Shown: positions 1-8,528, numbered from the stretch's first letter. The stretch: DNA of 31,285 nt from Saprospiraceae bacterium UBA2365 (GCA_002344345.1 DDTL01000047.1:1-31285); one strand, 5' to 3'. Notes: generated from the sequence alone by a model not told the origin. Numbers and translations: made by a program.

Positions 1-22
1 AACTCATTGGGTACAAGTCAGG

Positions 23-56
23 AAAAAGTCCGGGCAAAATTACCCGGACTTTTTTT
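23..56. terminator. Bidirectional rho-independent terminator
   Basis: A 12 bp perfect stem (23-34 with 43-54) built on AGTCCGGG/CCCGGACT has an 8-nt loop. It is flanked by an A-tract on the left and a T-tract on the right, so it can end transcription in both directions. It sits 9 bases past the stop of the minus-strand acyl-CoA ligase and probably also ends a plus-strand gene outside the window. Confidence 0.85.
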
Positions 57-64
57 CATGTGAT

Positions 65-1738
65 TTACTGTGATTTATCTCTGTCTCTCAATGCACGTCT
101 CAAAATTTTTCCAACATTGGTCTTGGGCATTTCATCGATGAATTCAACCACTTTTGGCACCTTATAGTTGGTCATATTTTCCCTGCAATAAGCGATCACC
201 TCACTCTCTGTCAGCGATTTATCTTTTTTAGTAATATATAGTTTGACTACTTCTCCGGATTTTTCATTGGGAATACCTACCGCAGCCACTTCCATCACTT
301 TTGGATGCGCAGCAACAACTTCCTCAATGTCATTCGGATAAACATTAAATCCTGAAACCAGGATCATATCTTTTTTGCGATCTACGATCCTGAAATAACC
401 ATCCGGTTCCATATATCCTATATCACCGGTAAACAACCATCCATCCTTAATGGAATTGGCAGTTTCATCAGGTCTTTTATAATATCCTTTCATCACCTGA
501 GGGCCTTTGATCACGATTTCACCGACTTCTCCGGCAGCCAAAGGTTCTCCCGCTTCATTGACGACACGCATATAAGTTGAAGAAACCGGCATACCGATCG
601 TTCCGATCCTGGCAGAACCATCGATAGGGTTAACTGAGGCAACCGGTGCTGTTTCAGTCAGACCATAACCTTCGGTTAGGGTTACACCTGTCAGTTTTTT
701 CCACTCATTGGCCACAACATCCTGAACAGCCATTCCGCCTCCGACAACCACTTTCATTTTGGAGAAATCCAGCTTTTTGAACTCATCATTATTCAATAAA
801 GCTTTGAACAATGTGTTCACACCGGTGAATACAGAAATCGGATATTTTTTTATTTCCTTGATCACGCTTGGCAGATCCCGTGCATTGGTAACCAGGACAA
901 TGGTCTCACCTAAAGACATCATGGCAAACAAATTGACTGTAAGTGCAAAGATGTGGTACAATGGTAATGGAGTCAGTACAAACTCTTTTTTTTCCTCCAG
1001 CATGGTCATCATAATAAACTTGATCTGGAGCAGATTGGCAACCATATTGGAGTTGGTAAGCATGGCTCCCTTTGATACACCCGTGGTTCCTCCGGTATAC
1101 TGATGGAAAACTACATCGTCCGGATTTCCCAGGAAAGGTTTAATAGTGAATTTTTTCCCGGCATTGATGGCATCTTTGAATTTTACTGTGTTATCCAGGG
1201 AATAGGATGGCACCATTTTCTTAACCTTACGAACGACCAGATCAACTATAGCGCCCTTCAACCCTCCTATCATTTCTCCGATACTCGTGAGTATGATGGT
1301 TTCAATTTCGGTTTCTTTGAGGATCTTTTGAAGATTGGCAGCGAACATGTCAGCTATAATGATGGCTTTAACCTCAGAATCAACAAACTGATGCTTCATT
1401 TCTCTGGGTGTATACAATGGGTTGGTGTTTACAACGATCAATCCGGCTTTAATGGCACCGAACAATGCGATCGGAGATTGAAGCAGGTTGGGCATCATGA
1501 TGGCAATCCTGTCACCCGGATGCAAACCTCTTGAATGCAAATAGGCAGCCAGGTGAGTAGACATCTCGTCAGCTTCTCCATAGGTAATGGATTTGTCCAT
1601 GTTGATAAAAGCTGTCTGGTTCTTATACTTCTTAAAAACCTCATCAAGAAATGACAACAACGTCGGATACTGGCTGGTGTCAATATTTGCCGGCAAGCCA
1701 CTCGGGTATTGCTCTAACCACGGTCTGGAATCTGTCAT
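65..1738 (-). CDS. fadD: Long-chain fatty-acid--CoA ligase (AMP-forming)
   Basis: A 557-residue ANL-superfamily adenylate-forming enzyme that should activate free fatty acids to acyl-CoA at the cytoplasmic membrane, feeding beta-oxidation or lipid synthesis. The P-loop YTGGTTGVSKGAML is at residues 214-227, the A5 motif EGYGLTETAP at 356-365, the fatty-acyl-CoA synthetase signature around 432-468 (DGWLFTGDIG ... DRKKDMILVSGFNVYP), and the catalytic lysine K544 in KTNVGKILRR. The length matches FadD (about 560). The ATG at 1738 gives a full N-terminal domain. It is monocistronic: it is divergent from the next gene and followed by a terminator. An acyl-CoA dehydrogenase 2.3 kb away on the other strand fits the same pathway. 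Chain-length specificity cannot be read from the sequence, so a medium-chain ligase is the main alternative. Confidence 0.93.
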   Translation of the reverse strand: MTDSRPWLEQYPSGLPANIDTSQYPTLLSFLDEVFKKYKNQTAFINMDKSITYGEADEMSTHLAAYLHSRGLHPGDRIAIMMPNLLQSPIALFGAIKAGLIVVNTNPLYTPREMKHQFVDSEVKAIIIADMFAANLQKILKETEIETIILTSIGEMIGGLKGAIVDLVVRKVKKMVPSYSLDNTVKFKDAINAGKKFTIKPFLGNPDDVVFHQYTGGTTGVSKGAMLTNSNMVANLLQIKFIMMTMLEEKKEFVLTPLPLYHIFALTVNLFAMMSLGETIVLVTNARDLPSVIKEIKKYPISVFTGVNTLFKALLNNDEFKKLDFSKMKVVVGGGMAVQDVVANEWKKLTGVTLTEGYGLTETAPVASVNPIDGSARIGTIGMPVSSTYMRVVNEAGEPLAAGEVGEIVIKGPQVMKGYYKRPDETANSIKDGWLFTGDIGYMEPDGYFRIVDRKKDMILVSGFNVYPNDIEEVVAAHPKVMEVAAVGIPNEKSGEVVKLYITKKDKSLTESEVIAYCRENMTNYKVPKVVEFIDEMPKTNVGKILRRALRDRDKSQ

Positions 1739-2069
1739 AAGTTATTGTTTTAATAGTTATTATAATTAGTTGTTCAATTATTTTTTCTAAAAATTACCTG
1801 AATGTTTTCCAAATACAAGGTAAATAAGTATTAGATCTTAATCAACCCCGAAAATAGCAAATATTCCGTTAAAATTATACATTTCCCGGATACTTCACTT
1901 ATTTTTACATAGAAATAAGCGTTTTAGGTACATCATTGTATCTTATATACAAAGAATTACTATTAACAGGCTCAACTATTTTTTCTTCATTTTTTTTGTA
2001 CATTTGTGGCTTGTCAATATGTTGGATTCAAACCATTTAATAAGATTTATACATTGAATAATTAAAAAT
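1739..2069. other. Divergent intergenic region
   Basis: AT-rich spacer between the acyl-CoA ligase (minus) and the secreted protein gene (plus). It must hold both promoters. A small palindrome TTGTAT...ATACAA lies at 1936-1952. The only clear promoter-like element is the -7 box at 1999-2006, listed separately. No gene is seen. Confidence 0.5.
1999..2006 (+). promoter_or_regulatory. Bacteroidota -7 box (TACATTTG)
   Basis: TACATTTG matches the Bacteroidota sigma-A -7 consensus TAnnTTTG exactly and lies 63 bases before the ATG at 2070. The expected -33 region is only a T-rich run with no clean TTTG, so the call rests on the -7 box alone. Confidence 0.4.
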
Positions 2070-2762
2070 ATGGACATGAAAAAACTTCAGATACTTGTCA
2101 CGCTGATCTTAATGACTGGATCTTTTTACGGATTTGCCCAAGCATACTTACCTGCCGTATATGAATTCTCCTCTGAAAAATCCAGTGTACTCACCCTAAA
2201 AAACGGTACCGTCCTCGAAGGTACATTCAATCAGGTGGATCAGGCCAATGGGATCATCAAAAGCTTTAGCTTTAAGACGGTAGCAGGCGAAACTGTACAG
2301 CTTAAAGAAGAAGATGTACTGAACATGTATGTTGCCAATTCCAATACCAATTATGCTGAAAAAGCCCGGACTATTGGAAAAGATAACATGAAAGCGTGGG
2401 ATAAATCCAAGCTGGACATGAAAAAAATAAGCAATGGAAATACCTATTTTGAGCAGGTTGAAGTAGATTTCAGAGGTAAAAAAAGGAACATGCTCTTGCA
2501 ACTTCAGGCATCTCTTGATCAGGGTCAGATTAAAATATTTGCAGATCCCTGGGCAAATACACCTGAAAGAGTCAATCCTGCTTCCTATATTGTAAAGGCA
2601 TATAACAATCCAGCTTATCAAATCAATCGCTGGAGATATGCAGAAGATTTTAATATGATTTTCGGTGATTGCATTGCCCTGATCGGTAAATACAAGGAAG
2701 ATCAGAGAAACTGGGCTGATTTCCATCAGCACTTGCAGGAATTTGCTGATTGCCAGAAATAA
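2070..2762 (+). CDS. Secreted protein of unknown function, paralog 1
   Basis: A 230-residue protein with a Sec-type signal peptide (MKKLQ core, hydrophobic stretch, cleavage near FAQA around residue 25). I do not recognise a named family. The mature N-terminal part (about 40-95) reads as short beta strands with a LKNGTVLEGTF turn, reminiscent of small SH3/Sm-like barrels. The C-terminal part carries YFEQVEV, KIFADPW and a closing FGDC...W..F..HL..F..C block. The gene at 3170-3877 has the same architecture and is clearly a paralog. The two C-terminal cysteines are conserved between them and could form a disulfide in the periplasm. An alternative start is the ATG at 2076. A copy of the interspersed repeat begins 2 bases after the stop. 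Probably periplasmic or surface exposed; function unknown. Confidence 0.8.
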   Translation: MDMKKLQILVTLILMTGSFYGFAQAYLPAVYEFSSEKSSVLTLKNGTVLEGTFNQVDQANGIIKSFSFKTVAGETVQLKEEDVLNMYVANSNTNYAEKARTIGKDNMKAWDKSKLDMKKISNGNTYFEQVEVDFRGKKRNMLLQLQASLDQGQIKIFADPWANTPERVNPASYIVKAYNNPAYQINRWRYAEDFNMIFGDCIALIGKYKEDQRNWADFHQHLQEFADCQK

Positions 2763-2763
2763 T

Positions 2764-3031
2764 ATAGCGTCTTAAAATTGAATTCGTGTATTTTTTGGCA
2801 AAAATTAGAAGAATTTTGATTTTGAATTAAAGCCTCACCGAATATTTACCCCTTAGGATATAAATCCAATAGGGTCGATACCACCCATACGGGCAGGCTC
2901 ATACGGGCAGGCTCATACGGGCAGGCTCATACGGGTAAGTTCTACGGGCAGGCCCATACGGGCAAGCTCATATGGGGAGTGGGTCTTAAATCATTTTCCT
3001 CTTTGGTTCTGGCTCGTCCAGGTTAGGTTAT
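2764..3031 (-). repeat. Interspersed repeat, copy A
   Basis: Read on the minus strand this is the longest of three copies of one repeat (others at 16996-17187 and 20302-20529). Its first 37 bases (3021 down to 2985) match copy C at 36 of 37 positions. The far end (TTCAATTTTAAGACGCT on the minus strand) is also shared by all copies. The 12 bp near-palindrome GGATATAAATCC is at 2856-2867. The middle (2886-2977) is an array of about 6.5 units of 14 bp (CATACGGGCAGGCT). It lies between the two secreted paralogs, starting right after the stop of the first. Confidence 0.85.
2886..2977. repeat. 14-bp tandem array inside repeat copy A
   Basis: Units of CATACGGGCAGGCT begin at 2886, 2900 and 2914 (identical), then come variants at 2928, 2942 (13 bp) and 2955, and a partial unit at 2969. 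The spacing is contiguous with no spacers, so this is a minisatellite and not a CRISPR. Copy C carries only about three units at the equivalent place, and copy B carries none that is recognisable. Confidence 0.85.
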
Positions 3032-3169
3032 TGAGTTATTTGAAACACCTATTCAATCGGATTTAACAGACTGCAAAATGTCATATAAAATCAGGTAGTT
3101 TTCAGATGTATGGAATTAACATAGTTTTTAAGAATTTTTAAACAAATCAGATCTTCAAAAAAAATTAAC

Positions 3170-3877
3170 ATGAACGCAAAATCATTTATTTATCTCATTT
3201 TTTTCTTTTCAGGTTTTTCCTTTTCTGCCATTTCACAAGGTTTTTTGCCGGGCGCAAATACTTTTTCTAGTTCAAAAACTACTTACATCACATTGGTCGA
3301 TGGTACCGAAATTGAGGGCACCATTGAAAAAATTGACAGGAAAAAAGGCCTTATTGAAAGCATAAAAATAAAAGGTGCCGATAAAAAGACCAAAGAATAC
3401 ATGGCTGAAGACATTCAAAAAATGTACGCAGCCCCAAGTGGTTTTGATAAAATCGTAAAAATGGATAGTTATTTTTCTGATGCGACCAAATGGAAAAATG
3501 ACAATTACAAAAAAGGTCTGTTTGAAGACGGATACGTATATTTTGAACAGGCCCCGGTCATCATCAAAAAAGAAAAAACTACTATGTTGATGCAATTGAT
3601 CAACCCTTCTTTTTCCGGAAAAATCAAAGTTTACATGGATCCGTGGGCAGGCGAAACGATGTCTGCAAGCGTTGGCGGGATCAAAGTAGCCGGCGGTCAG
3701 GAAGCTTCTTATTATATCCGAAAAGCTGATGGAGAAGCGTTTAAACTGGCGAAGAATGACTATAAAAAAGAATTCCCGAACCTGTTTGGAGATTGTGAAA
3801 AACTGACCTCTGAAAAGAAAAGCCCCAAATGGTCAGAGTTCGAAAAAACTGTTTTTGAACACTTTAACTGCGACTGA
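3170..3877 (+). CDS. Secreted protein of unknown function, paralog 2
   Basis: A 235-residue paralog of the protein at 2070-2762. Its signal peptide has the core FIYLIFFFSGFSFSAIS and is cleaved near ISQG. The mature part starts GFLPGANTFSSSKTTYITL, matching AYLPAVYEFSSEKSSVLTL of the neighbour. It then has LVDGTEIEGTIEKIDRKKG (residues about 43-62), YFEQAPV, KVYMDPW and the end block LFGDC...W.EFEK..FEHFNC. The mature region is lysine-rich. A strong terminator follows at 3911. The two genes are separated by 407 bases that include a repeat copy, so they may be transcribed separately. Tandem duplication with later divergence is the simplest origin. Function unknown; no catalytic motif is visible. 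Confidence 0.8.
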   Translation: MNAKSFIYLIFFFSGFSFSAISQGFLPGANTFSSSKTTYITLVDGTEIEGTIEKIDRKKGLIESIKIKGADKKTKEYMAEDIQKMYAAPSGFDKIVKMDSYFSDATKWKNDNYKKGLFEDGYVYFEQAPVIIKKEKTTMLMQLINPSFSGKIKVYMDPWAGETMSASVGGIKVAGGQEASYYIRKADGEAFKLAKNDYKKEFPNLFGDCEKLTSEKKSPKWSEFEKTVFEHFNCD

Positions 3878-3910
3878 CAATTCATCTGACTTATCAGTTA
3901 GATCAGATTG

Positions 3911-3947
3911 AAAAACCCGAAAGTAACACATTGCTTTCGGGTTTTTT
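3911..3947 (+). terminator. Rho-independent terminator
   Basis: A 13 bp perfect stem AAAAACCCGAAAG (3911-3923) pairs with CTTTCGGGTTTTT (3934-3946), with a 10-nt loop. It ends the secreted paralog 2 transcript 34 bases after its stop. Its position rules out the upstream start at 3931 for the following gene. Confidence 0.88.
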
Positions 3948-3978
3948 AATGGTATGGAACTCAATTTTTTCCTTCATT

Positions 3979-4008
3979 TTTGAAACTAACAAAAATATTG
4001 TATCTTGT
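3979..4008 (+). promoter_or_regulatory. Putative promoter of the acyl-CoA dehydrogenase
   Basis: TTTG (3979-3982) is followed after 18 bases by TATCTTGT (4001-4008), one substitution from TAnnTTTG. The spacing is close to the Bacteroidota -33/-7 norm. It lies between the terminator and the ATG at 4027. Confidence 0.4.
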
Positions 4009-4026
4009 GACAATAAAACTCAACGT

Positions 4027-5181
4027 ATGGATTTCAATTATACAGAAGAACAATTGGCAGTCAGAGACGCTGCCAGAGATTTTGCTCAACAGGTTCTAAA
4101 ACCCGGAGTAATAGAACGCGACACACACATGAAATACCCCAAAGAAGAAGTTCGACAAATGGCTGAACTTGGTTTTCTGGGCATGATGGCACCTCCCGAA
4201 TATGGCGGCGGCGGCATGGATACCATTTCCTATGTTCTGGCCATGGAAGAGATCTCCAAAGTAGACAACTCCTGTTCAGTGATCATGTCGGTCAACAATT
4301 CACTGGTCAACTGGGGACTCGAAAAATATGGCAATGAAGAACAAAAGCAAAAATATCTTAGCAAGCTCGCCACCGGTGAATGGATTGGAGCATTTTGCCT
4401 TTCAGAGCCCGAAGCAGGAAGTGATGCCACAAGTCAAAGAACCACCGCAGTTGACATGGGCGATCATTATCTGCTCAACGGAACTAAAAACTGGATCACC
4501 AATGGAGGATCTTCTCAGGTACATCTTGTCATCGCTCAGACAAATCCGGAAAAAGGTCATAAAGGTATCAACGCTTTTATCGTCGAAACCAGTTGGGATG
4601 GAGTCGTGATCGGAAACAAAGAGGATAAATTGGGTATCCGATCTTCTGATACACATACCATTATGTACAACGATGTTAAGGTTCCCAAAGAAAACCGAAT
4701 TGGAGACGACGGCTTTGGCTTTACCTTTGCCATGAAAACCCTGGCCGGCGGAAGGATCGGCATTGCGGCTCAGGCTTTGGGAATCGCACAGGGAGCTTTT
4801 GAACTGGCTACCCAATATGCCCAGGAAAGAACAGCATTCGGTCAGGCGCTTTTCAAACACCAGTCAATTGCTTTCAAATTGGCAGATATGGCCACGGACA
4901 TCGAGTCAGCCCGTATGTTGATACATAAGGCAGCATGGCATAAAGACCAGCACATGAACTATGACCATTCCAGTAGTATAGCCAAGTATTTTGCAGCTGA
5001 AATGGCCATGAAGCATACTGTTGAGGCCGTCCAGATCTTTGGAGGTTATGGTTACGTCAAGGAATATCATGTGGAAAGGTTGATGAGAGATGCCAAAATA
5101 ACCCAGATTTATGAAGGCACTTCTGAGATCCAGCAAATTGTTATCTCCAGGAATGTCATAAAGGGACAATTGTATTCATAA
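4027..5181 (+). CDS. Short-chain acyl-CoA dehydrogenase (butyryl-CoA type)
   Basis: A 384-residue FAD-dependent acyl-CoA dehydrogenase catalysing the first step of beta-oxidation, with electrons passing to ETF. The start at 4027 (MDFNYTEEQLAVRD) is chosen because the reading frame further upstream runs through a terminator hairpin. The family length is about 380. Signature 1 is GAFCLSEPEAGSD; signature 2 is QIFGGYGYVKEYHVERLMRDAK-like near residues 335-355. The catalytic base is the glutamate at about 363 in QIYEGTSEIQ, the position used by short/medium-chain and butyryl-CoA dehydrogenases. FAD/ETF-contact segments such as GRIGIAAQALGIAQGA are present. It is a stand-alone gene with no etfAB or thiolase beside it, but it pairs logically with the acyl-CoA ligase 2.3 kb upstream. 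Chain-length preference is inferred from family similarity only. Confidence 0.92.
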   Translation: MDFNYTEEQLAVRDAARDFAQQVLKPGVIERDTHMKYPKEEVRQMAELGFLGMMAPPEYGGGGMDTISYVLAMEEISKVDNSCSVIMSVNNSLVNWGLEKYGNEEQKQKYLSKLATGEWIGAFCLSEPEAGSDATSQRTTAVDMGDHYLLNGTKNWITNGGSSQVHLVIAQTNPEKGHKGINAFIVETSWDGVVIGNKEDKLGIRSSDTHTIMYNDVKVPKENRIGDDGFGFTFAMKTLAGGRIGIAAQALGIAQGAFELATQYAQERTAFGQALFKHQSIAFKLADMATDIESARMLIHKAAWHKDQHMNYDHSSSIAKYFAAEMAMKHTVEAVQIFGGYGYVKEYHVERLMRDAKITQIYEGTSEIQQIVISRNVIKGQLYS

Positions 5182-5402
5182 TCCAATTCGGCCTGACATT
5201 GTATTTTTTATAGCTTAAATCAAAATCTTATCTGAATATAGGGTAACCTTTTTAAAACGCTTCCCTCTATTGAAGTCCATTGTACCACGGTTTCAGTGTT
5301 CATGATTTTTCTGAAACTGATTTTATTGCTCAATGGCTATTTTTTTATTGAACATCTATTATTTAATTCGTTTTTCAAAGAATAATCCAAAAAAATAAAT
5401 AT

Positions 5403-6572
5403 ATGAAAGGCTTCTTTTCCATTATACTGATTTTAATAGCAGGCAGTTTTTTAACAGCGCAGAAAATTGATTTCGACACTTCAGGGTCCTGGGAAAAACT
5501 ACAGTCAAAGGCAAAAAAACAAAACAAATATCTATTTGTAGATTGTTATACCGAATGGTGCGGCTGGTGCAAAGTCATGGATAAAGAGACTTTTACCGAC
5601 AAAAACATCGCAGCTTATATGAATGAGCATTTTATAGCTGCCAAAATCGATATGGAAAAGGACTACGGTATCAATTTGTCAATGAAATACAGAATAACAG
5701 GTTTTCCTTCTTTTATCATTTTTTCTCCTGACGGTAAGCTAGTTTATAAAACATTTGGCTTCCAAAAACCTGAAAAATTCATTTCAGAACTTGAAAACGC
5801 GCTCAACCTGGAAAAACAATTGAAACTTAGAGGCGTTTCAGATGTTGTTGACCTCGATTTCCCTGATTTCTATAAAAAAGCTTTTGCAGGAAACGGAAAA
5901 CGTATTTTTCCAACAGCTGAAATCATTGATTCGTTTTATATCAGCCACAAAAACTGGACAGATGAAGTCACTTTCAATGTCATGAGCAGGTTCAAAATGC
6001 CTGATAGAGTTAAAGAATATTTCCTGACTGAACTTGACCAGTTCAAATACCTCTATGACAGGGAAGTCAACGAAATCCTCTCAAGGCTGTCCAATGAAAA
6101 ACTAAAAATAGCCATGGATGCAGCAGATGAAAAACTGCTCATGGATGCGGTGGAATTCACCTCCAAATACCTGCCAGAAGAAAGTGAAGAACAGATTAGA
6201 TATATGAAACTCACCTTTTGGAGCAATACAGAAAACTGGCAGAAGTTTGCTGTAGAATTTCAAAATCTAATCGAAACAGAACCTTTCAACCATCCATCCA
6301 CCATCAACAGTTATTGCTGGGACATTTATGAGAACTGCAATGACCCTGAAGTGATTGCAAATGCCTGTTCGTGGATGGAAAGAGCGATCAAAACGGACCC
6401 CCAATACGCTTACCTGGATACTTTTGCAGCTTTGCTTTTCAAAAACAAACAGTATGATCAGGCAGAAAAATATGCCAAATTAGCTATTAAAACGGGCTTG
6501 GAAAATAAAGATGACGTCAAATCAACTGAAGAATTACTCCAAAAAATACAAGGTCAAAAAAGTAAAAAATAA
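5403..6572 (+). CDS. Secreted thioredoxin-fold protein with helical C-terminal domain
   Basis: A 389-residue protein with a signal peptide (1-19, cleavage near LTAQ) and a thioredoxin-like domain at about 25-135. The active site EWCGWCK has C53 and C56, and the cis-proline lies in GFPSFIIF (P102). A long helical region follows (about 140-380). Its end (YAYLDTFAALLFKNKQYDQAEKYAKLAIKTG) reads as a TPR-type helix pair. The WCxWC motif and the DKETFTDKNIAAYMNEHFI segment place it in the thioredoxin_7/DUF255-like group of Bacteroidota. It probably works in the periplasm as a disulfide reductase or isomerase for envelope proteins, with the helical part binding clients; that role is inferred. It is a lone gene with 221 bases before it and 623 after. 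Confidence 0.85.
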   Translation: MKGFFSIILILIAGSFLTAQKIDFDTSGSWEKLQSKAKKQNKYLFVDCYTEWCGWCKVMDKETFTDKNIAAYMNEHFIAAKIDMEKDYGINLSMKYRITGFPSFIIFSPDGKLVYKTFGFQKPEKFISELENALNLEKQLKLRGVSDVVDLDFPDFYKKAFAGNGKRIFPTAEIIDSFYISHKNWTDEVTFNVMSRFKMPDRVKEYFLTELDQFKYLYDREVNEILSRLSNEKLKIAMDAADEKLLMDAVEFTSKYLPEESEEQIRYMKLTFWSNTENWQKFAVEFQNLIETEPFNHPSTINSYCWDIYENCNDPEVIANACSWMERAIKTDPQYAYLDTFAALLFKNKQYDQAEKYAKLAIKTGLENKDDVKSTEELLQKIQGQKSKK

Positions 6573-7195
6573 GGATATTACGACTATTTGTTTAGATATC
6601 AGCTATTTCTGAATTAGAAGTTGAATTGAAGGATTGTCTTCACAATTATTTTTTTTCTTGTTGTCAGGACATACTTTTCTTATAACCTTTTATGAATTTT
6701 AACCTCTAAACAACCGCCAAGACCAACAGCACATTCTTATCTCCGGATTTAATCAATGTTTTTGTGCAATTTTTTAGAAAAAAAGGGCTTTTATTTGATA
6801 TATTTCTGACAGCTATGTCTTCAACTGAAGAATAGAATGGTTGGCCCTGGTAAGTATCATTTTACTCAGATACCCGACCAACAAATAATAGCTAAAATAC
6901 AATAGATCAATCTTTTTTTCGTCCATTTAATATTCGGAAATACATATTTATAAGCTGGAAATTGAATCCTTTTTAATTTGGTTCAAAATTCAGGAATCCA
7001 CATTTCATGAATTTACATTTTAAAATAAACATAAATATTCTCCTGCTTTAATTCTTTGTTTATCAGACCTATATTGAATGTAAAACAGATCTTATTGGCC
7101 GAATAAAAACATAAACAAATTGATTTTCAATTTTATCATATTCAAACAATATGCTCTGATCTTTCGTTGTATTCTATTCTAATGTATAATCACTT
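6573..7195. other. AT-rich intergenic region, no gene seen
   Basis: About 620 bases without a credible open reading frame. It is strongly AT-rich, with many homopolymer runs. A weak imperfect hairpin sits around 6840-6882 (GTTGG...CCAAC outside, GTATC...GATAC inside). The last part must contain the promoter of the M50 protease gene, but no good TAnnTTTG box was found. Confidence 0.4.
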
Positions 7196-8290
7196 ATGCT
7201 GACAACCCGGACAAGATCTCTGAAAGTGGGTGTTTTTGCAGGAATTCCTGTTAAAATTCACTGGACATTTGGTTTTATAATAGTATTCATAGCCTATATC
7301 AGTTACCGGGACAATCTGTCTTTAGCTGGTGCAGGATGGATGAGCATCACTTTTTTGATGTTGTTTACCTGTGTGGTACTACATGAATTTGGACATGCCT
7401 TGGCAGCCAGGAAATATGGGATCGGAACCCTTGATATCTTACTGACCCCAATTGGCGGAATTGCTCGCCTCAAAAGCACACCTCAAAAACCTGCTCATGA
7501 ATTGATCATCGCTATTGCCGGACCGCTTGTCAACCTTGTCATCATCATTTTAACAGGTATTTATTTGTTCTTTTCGGTGGATGAATCCGTCATTTCTGGC
7601 CTTCAGGAAAACTTTACCATCGACAGTTTTCAGGGTTTGATGTTTTATTTACTGATCATCAATGTTATGCTGTTTACTTTCAATCTGGTACCTGCATTTC
7701 CTATGGACGGAGGACGAGTGCTGCGTTCACTTTTATCCTTCAGACTGAATAAACTCCGCGCCACGACAATTGCAACCATTACAGGAAGGATCATTGCCGT
7801 CATTTTTGTCATTCTGTCCATTTTATTCAGCAATATTTCGCTTGGCATCATAGGTATATTTATTTATCTGATGGCACGGCAGGAGTACGTCAGTGTCAAG
7901 AACCAGTATCGTCTGGAAAACAGCTTTGTAAAAGATCTGATGAGAAGCGATTTTCATTTTTTCTATACAGATGATCCGATACAAAAAGTCTTCGCTATTT
8001 TTAATTCAACTTCTGAAAAATCTTTTCTTGTTTATAATCATAATCATCAATTAGAGGGAGTTTTGCACGAATTGTTCTTAAGACAAATCAAATTCCAAAA
8101 CCCTGCAGAACCTATAGGTATGGTGGTTAGTCAGCAATTCGAATACCTCCATGAAGACATGAAGGTTCAACAGGTGCTTGACATGATGCAAAAAAACGGC
8201 TATTCTATCCTACCTGTTACGAAGGACAACCAGATCACCGGTGTCGTGGACAGAAATGATCTGCTGCGGTTTCTTAGTAAGAGGAATTGA
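7196..8290 (+). CDS. M50 family (site-2 type) membrane zinc protease with CBS domains
   Basis: A 364-residue intramembrane metalloprotease of the SpoIVFB-like branch. HEFGH at residues 63-67 supplies two zinc-binding histidines and the catalytic glutamate; NLVPAFPMDGGR at 163-174 supplies the third ligand (D171). Four to six hydrophobic segments surround these motifs (about 22-37, 50-68, 103-127, 147-165, 195-228). The C-terminal part (about 245-364) is a cytoplasmic CBS pair (VKDLMRSDFHFF ... GVVDRNDLLRFL), as in SpoIVFB-like proteases, where such domains sense nucleotides. There is no PDZ domain, so it is not RseP. The substrate is unknown. No sigma or anti-sigma gene lies next to it. Confidence 0.9.
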   Translation: MLTTRTRSLKVGVFAGIPVKIHWTFGFIIVFIAYISYRDNLSLAGAGWMSITFLMLFTCVVLHEFGHALAARKYGIGTLDILLTPIGGIARLKSTPQKPAHELIIAIAGPLVNLVIIILTGIYLFFSVDESVISGLQENFTIDSFQGLMFYLLIINVMLFTFNLVPAFPMDGGRVLRSLLSFRLNKLRATTIATITGRIIAVIFVILSILFSNISLGIIGIFIYLMARQEYVSVKNQYRLENSFVKDLMRSDFHFFYTDDPIQKVFAIFNSTSEKSFLVYNHNHQLEGVLHELFLRQIKFQNPAEPIGMVVSQQFEYLHEDMKVQQVLDMMQKNGYSILPVTKDNQITGVVDRNDLLRFLSKRN

Positions 8291-8351
8291 TAATGGAATT
8301 AGTGGGTTGATAAAATGGGATAGCATTGTAAACCAGGATAATATTTTAATA

Positions 8352-8511
8352 ATGCGAATCAAGGGTTGAAAAAAAGCTCCGAAAATCCTTTATTTGGCCT
8401 CAATCCTAAAGGAAGATAAAGGATTTTCTCGCTTTCATCCTTTAGGATCGAGGCAAAAAAGTGAGAAAATCCTGCTTATCTGCAGAATTAACTTTAACCC
8501 TTGATTCGCAT
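8352..8511. mobile_element. MITE-like palindromic element
   Basis: A 160 bp element with perfect 16 bp terminal inverted repeats (ATGCGAATCAAGGGTT at 8352-8367 and its complement at 8496-8511), flanked on both sides by the same 5 bases TAATA (8347-8351 and 8512-8516), as expected of a target-site duplication. The interior is also folded: GAAAATCCTTTAT pairs with ATAAAGGATTTTC, and CCTCAATCCTAAAGG pairs with CCTTTAGGATCGAGG with one mismatch. There is no coding capacity. It sits between two convergent genes, just before the Skp operon terminator. Confidence 0.7.
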
Positions 8512-8528
8512 TAATAAGAATACACCAC

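Noticed and set aside
1103..1534. 143-codon plus-strand open frame within the acyl-CoA ligase
   Set aside because: It is antisense to a clearly real gene and has no independent support.
2886..2977. CRISPR-like array
   Set aside because: The units are only 13-14 bp, directly contiguous and without spacers; this is a minisatellite inside a larger interspersed repeat.
3931..4026. Longer N-terminus for the acyl-CoA dehydrogenase
   Set aside because: These 32 codons run through the terminator hairpin at 3911-3947 and the promoter-like region; the ATG at 4027 gives the family's normal start and length.
6838..6882. Possible small structured RNA (GTTGG...CCAAC with inner GTATC...GATAC)
   Set aside because: The pairing is short and broken, with no promoter or terminator around it, so chance is likely in AT-rich DNA.
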